From assembly GCA_022376515.1 (NCBI GenBank), contig WTXI01000085.1:62001-126000 (forward strand): 64,000 nt of DNA, read 5' to 3'. Source of the DNA: Lactifluus volemus (lineage: Eukaryota > Basidiomycota > Agaricomycetes > Russulales > Russulaceae). Positions 54,972 through 64,000 of the stretch are shown one piece after another. Every line of letters starts with the position of its first letter. The stretch's first letter is position 1. Below the pieces are notes generated by a model. It had not been told where the DNA came from. It did no database searches and saw only the letters and a program-made list of their open reading frames with translations. A program made the position numbers and the translations under genes.

Positions 54972-57747
54972 TCATGCCTCGCTGACAGGTGCCCGTAACT
55001 GGGAGATGACCTCTAACACCCTCTTCGCAAACCTTAGGCGCTCACCCAAAGAATACCGCAGGACATCGCGAAGCCTGTCCACTGCCTCGTCGATATGTGG
55101 ACCCGTCTGCCCTTCAAGCATATTGCCGAGTAGTCTCAAGAGACAAACCTGGAAGTCCTCTGGACAATCGAAATCGGCGTCGAGAGGAATATCAAGTTCG
55201 GGGAGTCGCATCGTGAGGTCGAAAGCAACGTTGAGGATAACTTTCTGCGTCCCGTGTGAATCTTTGCACTTCTCCCAGTCGTATGTGATACTCTTGAAAG
55301 GACCAATGTAGAGATCATGCTGAGAAACTTCCAACGTAGACGTGGGTAGCACTTTCCCGAGGGTAATGAAAAATAGCTCGACGGCAACGCCAAGGCCACC
55401 GCCATCGCGTAAGTCTTGCCAACGAGCGAGTTGACTCTCCATTATGAGCCCGTGATTGTACCGATCTTTGACCTTCACCAGGGATTTCAGACTTTCCAGC
55501 GTCCCGTGGTGTTCTCTAGCGTTCCGCGACTGTACAATATCGCGCGATTTGGGGGCAATCGAACATAACCCTCGAAGGTGCTGCCATGGTAATACAGATA
55601 GTGGTGTGGGCGAAATGGAGAGGAAATGAGAAGTTTCGCCAAAACTGGGTGGTTCTGCGTCTGAAAGAATATTGTCGAACTGAATACCGGGTAATTGAGA
55701 AATTCGCTTCTCAGTGACACCATTAGGTCCAGCGCGCCACAAATGATTGATCCATCTTCGATGCCGTAAATTCACGGATCTTTTCGAACTTGGCTACGTC
55801 ATGAAGGACTTTGGTGATGTCTCCAAACCAGCCTAGATGGGAATTTCCACGGAAAATAAGTTCGGCGGTAGTTTCGACACATGCGCGTGTACGTTGATGC
55901 CATTGTTTATGGTCGGAAAAGTGGCCAGGGTCATTGCATGTCCCCAACAGGTAACCCACACGCTTGCTGAGCTCGTGCATGCCTTGGTCTGGTTTCATCG
56001 ACCGAAGCTTGGGGGAAGATCCTGAGTAATGGGAAGAACCTGTGTGACGATGACGATTGGTTCCTCGAACTCCGACGAAGCGCAAGATAGGATCGAGCCA
56101 GTTGTGATCAGTGCTGGACGGTGGAGTGGGTGTACTGAGACTATTATTCTTGATTCCGCTCTTCTCCTCTTCTATGCGATCAGTGACACTCTGCCACACG
56201 TCTACACCCCAGTCCGTATTGAAAGAACCAGGGATTGCCATCGCAAATGATTCTATTTCGGTGTTGTTTGTCATGCTCTTGACTAGCCATGATATTGCCC
56301 TTTCATCTCGCCCCATGCGCGCATCTGTCTTTTCCATTGCGAGTTCCATCTGTCCTGTTGCCATGTTCGTGCTCAATGGTTTCGATTGTCCGGTTCGATC
56401 CTTGTAACGGTGTGCACGCAGCTTTTGGGTCAAATACCAGATCAGTTCTGAGAACGAATTCTGGTACGGTGATTGCGGGTTAAGTACGGGTGAAAGCATC
56501 GTGAAGACGTAGAACAAGCCAGTGATACCGATAGGAATAATTGTGTACGCAGCAACGGTCATATTGAGGTTCAGGTTGAAGTCAACAAGACCAACGAGGA
56601 ATAGGAAGATCGAGATGTGCAGTAGAGCAGGTACAGCCTCCGCTAGAGCACGGAAGTACCAACGCTCGGATCCCTCATGCAGATATTGTCGAAGGCGGGA
56701 ACGTTTTAGCGGGTCTTTGTATTGCTCGAAGGCGCACATATAATTGCGCACCCACTGCCGGACGAGTAGTGCAAGGAGTGCAGCAGAGAGACTGGAGACG
56801 AGCGACATGAACCAGAAAGCGTTCACACGAATGTCAGATGGCAGTAGCTCAAAAGTAGGGAAGGGTGGTGGAGGAGTGAGAGGAATGACGACCTGTGGAG
56901 CGATGGAAGAAATTTGTTGGGAGATCTGTGCGAGCATTGCTACGCCTTGTTGCATATAATACGCTGTTTGATCGGCAGGTTTGGTCGTAGGCTCTGAACG
57001 CTATTGATGATAAACCCGGTGATGGCTGCAGAGAACAAACCACCCTATGGGATGGCGAATGAATATGCGATAGAGACGGGGATAATGCTATTAACGAACG
57101 AATAGGAAAACACCCTCCATGTGGTCACTGCGTGTTTGGATATTAGCTTCATCACGCCTTTTCGTTTCCGTTTCATAAAGGGCCCAAAGTGTATTGGCGT
57201 TGTCACTGAAGTCATTCTGTACTGGGCGTTCTCGGTTAAGGCTAGATGAGTTATCAGTCACTGGGACTTTTCACCGCATCAGATCATCAAGAACTCCCGT
57301 GATGGAAAATGGTATACACACTGTGATTGGCGTGACCGGAATTTGCCTGGTTGGCTGGCAGGGTGTCCTCATGGTTAACATGCCCAGACGAGGAGATGCC
57401 GCTTCTTCCCTCGCCTAGCATTTGAAGAAACATCAGAGTGTGACTCTGAGACCAACGGAAAGGGGTACAGGGAAAATGATGGACTTACCTGGAATTGACA
57501 TTGTTCCTACATGGGCTTCTACGTCGATGTCCATAACAGCAGCGCTTGGCGGTGCGAGAGGACGCGAGTCTTCTACATCAGATTTGCTTGTTTCCATCCT
57601 GTGACTTCCGCTCCCTCCTACATCACCTTTCGTTGTAGTCAGTAAGTGGTGAGAGAAAGAGTGGAGATAGGACGAACTAGGAGGGGAAGAAGTGGTTTTC
57701 TTCTGCTGAGCTTCGGGGTTCCTGAAACGTTTGGTAGATTTGGGCGT
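54972..57747 (-). pseudogene. DUF6535 copy C (pseudogene)
   Basis: Close to copy B over most of its length but disabled. The start codon is ACG where copy B has ATG (57745-57747). A one-base deletion near 56970-56985, just before the first MQQ, shifts the frame. Near 55731 a segment corresponding to about 356 bases of copy B (31902-32257) is missing, joining FVARWT to the later NGVT block with a further frameshift and an immediate stop. The two long remaining frames (55723-56955 and 54972-55775) are the two sides of this deletion. The downstream flank is shared with copy B, so the duplication covered the whole gene. Confidence 0.88.
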
Positions 57748-58505
57748 CGATGTCAGACTAGCAAATGCAAAGTTGAAGGACCAGGTTAATGGTGGAAGTA
57801 GGAGTCAGAAGAGGTGAATTGGGGTGCAACGCCAGCACAGCTTCACATCATGAGGGATTCATGAGGCTTGCGTGAGGTCGGCACGTCGGCATGTCCAGAT
57901 CGTCAGTGAACAAACAGCATCGTGTTGAGACCGACCACTGGCAGTCATTCGTCTCAGACATTCACTTCGCACATCACCTTTTTGATGTGGTTAGTGAAGG
58001 TGAGAGCAAGGGTCGTCATAAAGTACACCTAGAGGAGAAATGATGACCTTGCGGTTGGGTTTCGAGTTCGGACTATATATGAGAATAGAAAGTGTGCGAC
58101 AATGGATTTAGAGCATATAAAACTCAATCCGAAGCTATGAATGGCCAGAACCGTACTCGAAAATCACGTGAGTCATTTCCAAGCGAGGAAGGTATTACAT
58201 AATTTCGCTGGAAGTCACTCCCCGGATCGTTCAAGTTGTTGACATACCAAATGGCTAGATTGAGGTGAGGAAATACTGATAGAACAGTTGGTGGCATAAT
58301 TCGTGCATAGAGGTCGTCCTACATACCCAGAGTCTGGGTGGCGATTGAAGTAGAGCAACAGAGTTGTGGGAAAGAAAATGGTCACGTGTGATGATATGCG
58401 ACATTGCGACTGCGACTGGTTTCCATGATCCTTGGCTTTCGAGCCTTTTCCTCTTCCACCGCTGAACTCGCTCCGCTTATAAAGAACATCCCATAGACTC
58501 ACAAA
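57748..58505. other. Intergenic upstream of PPG1-like gene
   Basis: No gene recognised. The sequence GGTATTACATAATTTC at about 58191 recurs with slight changes at about 37962 upstream of another gene. A TATAAA at 58478-58483 is only 23 bases before the ATG, too close to be a certain TATA box. Confidence 0.35.
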
Positions 58506-59903
58506 ATGACCCGATACGACCCGGATAAATGGATCGCACAGCTCATGCGCTGTGAACACCTTCTCGAATCCGACATGAAGATTCTTTGTGACCGCGTCCG
58601 CGCAATCCTCGTGGAAGAGTCCAATATCCAACCAGTCTCAAGTCCTGTCACAATATGTGGTGACATCCATGGCCAGTTCTGGGACCTTCTAGAGCTACTT
58701 CGGAAGGGTGGGTCTGTCCCAGAGACGAGTTACATATTTATGGCACGTACGTGAAACGCGATGGACTTCCCACCTCACTCATAGTCGTCCCTTCTTAGGG
58801 AGATTTTGTCGACCGGGGACATTATAGCCTCGAAACCGTATCTCTTCTCTTAGCGCTCAAGGCACGGTGCGTAAACTTGAACTGTCCTCTCATCGCCCTT
58901 GACGAGTTTTTGCATCAAGTTATCCCGATAAGATTTCCCTCCTTCGCGGAAACCATGAGAGTAGACAAATTACCCAAGTCTATGGGTTTTACGGTATGCT
59001 TTTCTCAGCCTGCCCATCCCTCCGTTGTCCAACACCTTATGAAGAGGAATGTCAGCAAAAGTACGGCAGCGCCTTAGTATGGAAAGCGTGTTGTAACGTC
59101 TTCGATTACCTCAACCTTGCTGCGGTACGTGTTCATCCTTGTCTCATATCCAACTTTCCGTACTATCCTATCCAACAGATCATTGACGGCGAAGTACTCT
59201 GCGTTCATGGTGGTTTGTCGCCGGACATTCGCACCCTCGACCAAATCCGTGTTCTCTCCAGGGCACAGGAAATTCCCCACGAAGGTGCCTTCTGTGGTGA
59301 GTTAGGTTATCCTGCGGGGGATATTATACGTGATGTGCTAAATACCTGCGTGCCATTGTAGATCTCATGTGGTCTGATCCAGATGATGTCGAGAATTGGG
59401 CTGTGAGCCCACGCGGCGCAGGGTGGCTCTTCGGTGGTAGCGTCACGCGCGAGGTACGGTAACCCTACTCTCATTTCTGTCGTTTATTGAGGATGTATAT
59501 GCAGTTCAATCATGTTAACTCGCTATCGCTCATCGCACGCGCCCATCAACTCGTGCAGGAGGGCTATAAATATATGTTTGATGAAGCCCTCGCAACTGTA
59601 TGGTCTGCGCCGAATTACTGCTACCGGTGCGGCAATATGGCGGCAATTCTTACTGTTCGTGAGAATGGCACACGTAGCTTTACGGTGTACGGTCCGGCCG
59701 AGGAGAATGAGCGTGATACGGCACAACAGCGGACAAGACGCGCGGTTCGTCGTCTGTTTTATTTGATGCGGCTATCCCATGCTCATTCAGATTCATTCGA
59801 AAGGGAAATATGCCGTATTTTGTGTAGGTCGCAGAGTATGTCGTTGCATAGATTTCTCGACACTTTCAGCCAAGCTACCTTGGACTTTTCTTCTGCCATC
59901 TGA
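58506..59903 (+). CDS. PP2A-like serine/threonine phosphatase (PPG1 type)
   Basis: Exons 58506-58742, 58799-58866, 58920-58993, 59045-59124, 59179-59296, 59362-59453 and 59505 onward join in frame. Metal and catalytic motifs are complete: [85 protein letters not shown] and [13 protein letters not shown]. The start [20 protein letters not shown] fits the PPG1 branch, which in yeast acts in glycogen metabolism and in the Far complex. The first intron needs a GC donor (GC-AG). The C-terminus is uncertain: read straight it ends TLDFSSAI, but an intron at 59745-59827 would give AEYVVA, closer to the short ending of the family. Confidence 0.9.
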
Positions 59904-62510
59904 GACACCTTGTCCTTAAGTAGTACCGGAAGGCATTGCGACTCATCCGTAAATTTCGACTTTCGCGGGCAGTAAAAAGGGCGTCATTTTCCGCTCAAGC
60001 ATTCGCTCGCTAGCCAGGCACGAACCAACCTCGGCGCAGACATCACGTGCCAGCGCGCGCCAAATGTGCTGGTAGGTTCCATCGTTGCGCAAGTGGTACT
60101 TTTACCTCCACGCCCAAAATCGCCCGAGTGGAGCGCGAATATGTTTTGTCTCTCGCTTGGTAGCAGACATATTACCGCGACTTTTCTTTCGCACCGCGTG
60201 TTGTTTGATCCATGGAAACAGTTTCCACCGAACGCTGGAGGGGCGGAGGTGGGTCTATACATGTTGTGGTGTCCAGGATGTTCCGACTACCGACTCTGGG
60301 CGAGTGGGAGTCTGGTTTCAAATGTGTGGACGAATGCGCTGCTGTGACAGCGTATCTCACTGCAGACTCAGGCTTAATATTTCTTTCCAAGCACGGCGAT
60401 AATTCAGAATCGACCTCGTGTTCAATGTACCCATATCTAAGAGAACGATGATATTTGGTTAACGAATACATCCATTCGAGAGAAGCTGCTCTACTACGAG
60501 ATCCTTGGAACTTAGGAGACTCCACCTTATACCAAATTGACCAACCTGCTTGCCAACCTGACTTGTAATTTCGCGACGATTTTGTCCCATCTACCATCTC
60601 TCAATAGGTGTTCCCCCCCAGTCCTAACTTATTTACGTCACAGTTTTACCTCACCTGCGTTTGTCACCCTGAGGAGCGCCGCCCCAAGTCCAAATTTCCT
60701 CCCAGCTTTGTGCACACCGAACTTATGGCCCCTCGAGTCATCAGGAAACCAAAATTAGGCTCCATGGATTTGTCCGGTTTACATGCGTATTCTGTTTAAC
60801 TTGAACAGGGCTTCTAGACTGTTGAAAATACCTACGTTATCATGGAGCCTTCCGTGTGAGCATTTTCCCTGCGAGCTCCACTTATTTCATCTGTTTCAGG
60901 GCCCGTACTACGCTATACGTGGATGTGCTGGCGTCGGATCTTGCCAATATAACTTACACTCCATTGAAGACTCTACACGTGTCAGAAGCCGTTTCCCTAA
61001 AATTGGACCCAATAAATGCTTCTGTTCCCTAGAGTTTAAGGCCTAGCTAGATACAGTAGCTCCATTTCAGTGTCTGTCACGGTCTGTCTTCCCACCAACG
61101 CAAACGGTGTCTTGCATACATTTAACCATTTCACAAAATGGAGATTCCGACAATTCGGTTTCTCGACCTTGTAAGGCTGATATGCTGCTGCTTTTTTTTT
61201 GCTCCATGGTCCTGTTCATAGCCGTTGAACTACTGCTTGACCTAGAAATTCTTCTGACATCGGACACACTTTATGATAGCCCGTCTCATGGCGCCATTCT
61301 TCCACCCAAAACTCTCGTAGCTTTGGTCAACATGACAATTGACGATGTCGCCGTGTACTAGGTCACATGGACATGGAAATGAGTGATTGAGGGCAGACTC
61401 GTCCTGGGAATCCAAGGAGTTAAACGTTAAGCGTTAAACATCTGCAAGGCCAAATGCGTCATCTCAGTGCATAAGGCTGTGGGACGCTTCAATTCGACTG
61501 TAATTGCCTGACCACGCGGAGGATTAGTTTCACAGCCTCGTGCCAAGCAAGCTATTTCGACATCGCATTCCTATCTCCGAGATGTCAACTAAATCACAAG
61601 AGAATCGGAGAACGCACTCCCGGGCAAAAAAGACTGGCTTTCTCAGTTAGCGCCCACAAAATGTCAGGTTGAGGGCGAAGAATGCAGCCAAGGAGAATGA
61701 ATGGCCTGCCATGGAACCAGAATGCGGGACTCACGACTGAATCACAATTCGCATGTAAGAAAACTCTTCCTATCATCCACATTCCATCCTCACATCACAC
61801 ATCTCATCATCGACTTCCTAACGAATTCCCCGCTCTTGCATCGGGGAACAGCGAGCGGGCCCATCGGCGTAGCCAACCTGCGGCGCTACCCTCCTTTACA
61901 GGCTGTACTGTATAGCCCTGAGACCTCCAGCTGGAAAGGGGGCGTAGCAAGGGCTGTATGAACACGGATGCGGCACCCCTATACAAAGGTAAGTCGTGGA
62001 TCTCGTTGCACATGGCACGCGACGCACCAAAGTACACCCTGTATCAACGGGCTTATCACTTGATCTCGAAATGTGACCCAGACGACGGTCTGAAAACCAG
62101 TACCCGCGACTGCGAGTCTGGCCAGGTAAGTCGGTTCGAAGCGTAAGTCTGGAATGAGGGAAGGTTTTAAACGATTCGGCCTTTCCGAGTCCTGGTTTGG
62201 AAGAGGATTGAAGCGACCATGATTTTCCGCTTTACTGCGAGAGAGAGCGAGAGCGGTGATGTAGTCTGAGCGTGAGCCAATGTGCTCCTTTGGCGTGACC
62301 ATCATAGATGAGCTTAAGTAGATTTAGTTCAAAGCGTGTAACCTTCGTTGGCCAATTGAATGTCGGTTCTGTGCACGGCAATTGCCGAAGCGCTCTACGG
62401 TAAGGACCTGAACAATACCGGCATTGTAAAAGAAACAGAAAGACATATTTATGTTTTATAAAGCATGCACTACCTGGAATAATTCGTGCTTGCTAATGAC
62501 CTCAACTTCA
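59904..62510. other. Long stretch without a supported gene
   Basis: About 2.6 kb. Short frames occur on both strands (for example 60172-60597 minus, 61107-61361 plus with a hydrophobic stretch, 61979-62305 minus), but none has a domain or convincing splice sites. No copies of the local families or transposons are seen. Confidence 0.35.
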
Positions 62511-63029
62511 TTATTCTTCATCCTCCTCTGAGTCATCCCCACTTGTTACTTCATCGTCATCATCATCATCTTCTTCGCTTTCGCCCCCTTCCTCTTCGAA
62601 AAACGACTTATGTTGTGAAGACCTGGTGTGGTATTTGTCCGGGGTGTCCTTTTGCTTCCCCTTCCCTGCTATATCAGATTCGGGGCCATTATCTTCCACT
62701 TGACTCGGTGTTTTTGCAGCCTCACCGTTGCGGCTCAGTTTGCTGCGTGTCCTGATTCCAACCGGGATAATATTCGTTGGATCTAACTCATCTTCTGTTT
62801 GTGCACAATTAGAACGGTTCAGACTATGTACACTTGGGAACGCTTACCATCGTCAAACTCGCTGCCATTGTAGTCCTCGTCTTCCGAGTCATTGAAGTCG
62901 TCGTTGTCTCCCTTGCGGAGCCTGTTTGTAGCCGTGTCACTTGTGTACTCTTTAGTAAGCCAAAGAAACTCACTTCTTTATGTGGACAACCTCCTCAGAT
63001 TCCGCTTTGCGCTTGCTTTGGGATGACAT
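62511..63029 (-). CDS. CHZ-motif histone chaperone (Chz1-like)
   Basis: Three exons (62974-63029, 62848-62921, 62511-62794) join in frame to 137 residues, starting MSSQSKRKAESEEVVHIKK. The protein is very acidic, with an Asp/Glu tract near the C-terminus (EEDDDDDDEVTSGDDSEEDE). The centre reads DELDPTNIIPVGIRTRSK, which fits the CHZ motif of Chz1, a chaperone that binds H2A.Z-H2B and hands it to the SWR1 remodeller in the nucleus. The size and acidic composition also fit. The match is to one short motif, so another acidic nuclear protein is possible. Introns are GT-AG and phases agree. Confidence 0.75.
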
Positions 63030-64000
63030 CTGTTAAACCGAGTCCGTCGTAGCAGCCAGAACGATAAGGACTGTGCGGATTCCACCATCAATTTCAACTG
63101 GCGCGCAAGTGCCCAATCAGGACCCATATCCCCACACCCGCTCAAACGTGCATCATTGTATAAGCCGCCACTAAACTCATAGATAAAAAGAAGTTGCCCG
63201 CGCAACCCGTGCGCTTTCACAGTTGTCGTCAAGGTTTCGCTGCTCAGTACTAACTTAATTATGACATCACTTACACCATGTAACACGTGACCTTTTGAAC
63301 CACGTTGGTATCCCCCAACAGTACTGTACATGATTGGATCGCGGCTCCTAGAAGTCAGACGGAGTAACCCCTTCCAGGCGAGGAAATGGATCGCGGGTGA
63401 AGCCGGGTCACGGACAGTGCGCAGCGCGCAACATGTCTTGCCACCACTCCGCGGAACGAGCCTTACATAGCTCGTTTAGTTATTTCTGGTCTAACCAGTC
63501 AGATCACATACGGCCACAGACGTTTCCGTCATGTTACGGTGTGCGAACATGTGCTAGCTACTCCGTTTCTAGACACTATTCCAACACCCTCGCTGACCCT
63601 GGACATCTTGAAATAAATGATGCAGCCAACGCACCCGAGGTCAGAGCGCTCGCTCCGCAAGATAGTCTTATTAATAATTTGCGTGGGCAGAAGGCTTTCC
63701 CGTTTTTCTTTGAGAAAGGAAGCCCGCACCGACCCGATCGTACCGTGTGCGACGGCCCGCTACTTGTACCTTCAAGGGTTCTTAGCCCCGCTAAGAAAGT
63801 CAAGGTGAACGTCGAACCTCTTCCACTCGTCCGTGGGAAGTCTGAACGTCAGTTCAACCAGATCCATTTAAGAGGCTAACCTTCAAGCTTGTACAATGTT
63901 GAACTTCTGCGCACACTCATTCACTTACTGGATTCTCTGTTCCATATATGAGTCCTGAAACGCCACATACACACACGGTCCGAAGAGTGACGTCTCCGTT
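63030..64000. other. Right end of window, no supported gene
   Basis: A plus-strand frame at 63397-63879 (160 codons) has no recognisable domain and no clear splice extension inside the window, so I do not call it. The rest is unassigned. Confidence 0.35.

Noticed and set aside
63397..63879. 160-codon plus-strand frame near the window end
   Set aside because: No recognisable domain or splice support inside the window; possible but not supportable.

Overview
The window is fungal nuclear DNA, almost certainly from a mushroom-forming basidiomycete (Agaricomycetes). The evidence is the density of short GT-AG introns of about 50-60 bases, the presence of lineage-typical families (DUF6535 membrane proteins, an F-box/leucine-rich protein, a basidiomycete-type kinase with an HRDCT catalytic loop, a Crinkler-N protein), and a Ty3/gypsy chromovirus. 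No rRNA, tRNA or CRISPR array was recognised.

Conserved single-copy genes form the fixed framework: a Golgi pH regulator (GPHR) head-to-head with an intact AKR1-type ankyrin/DHHC palmitoyltransferase (11.5-16.3 kb), a sphingoid long-chain-base kinase (52.4-54.3 kb), a PPG1-type PP2A-like phosphatase (58.5-59.9 kb) and a small acidic CHZ-motif histone chaperone (62.5-63.0 kb).

Between them the region is a nursery and graveyard of duplicated genes. Seven copies or relics of ankyrin/DHHC genes are present. Type I is one intact copy at 13.6 kb, one pseudogene at 21.4 kb, and 3' relics at 6.3 and 39.3 kb. Type II is a complete gene at 19.1-21.3 kb that has lost the catalytic cysteine, a version at 35.8 kb that stops before the catalytic domain, and a relic at 1.7 kb. 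Two intact kinases (0.2 and 24.3 kb) and a kinase relic (16.8 kb) travel with the ankyrin copies. DUF6535 genes occur as one complete copy (31.1-34.3 kb), one split copy (7.2-10.5 kb), one clear pseudogene (55.0-57.7 kb) and two fragments (35.2 and 37.4 kb). Two four-exon-type membrane proteins (17.1 and 38.1 kb) are paralogues of each other. A Crinkler protein with two tandem N-terminal domains and a C-terminal kinase-like domain sits at 28.5-30.7 kb.

Mobile DNA comprises a very young 11.46 kb chromovirus (40281-51740) with 855-base LTRs that differ at one position, a 5-base target duplication, a polypurine tract and three long ORFs; a 394-base MITE-like element carrying a transposase N-terminal remnant (3.1-3.5 kb); a 335-base-arm foldback (5.3-6.1 kb); and a 51-base-arm inverted repeat (16.65-16.78 kb). 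The most interesting observation is in the chromovirus: gag-protease and RT-RNaseH-integrase are in the same frame and separated by one TGA followed by CTA, the known fungal stop-readthrough context. A third long ORF with a CxxC/coiled-coil start lies between pol and the 3' LTR.
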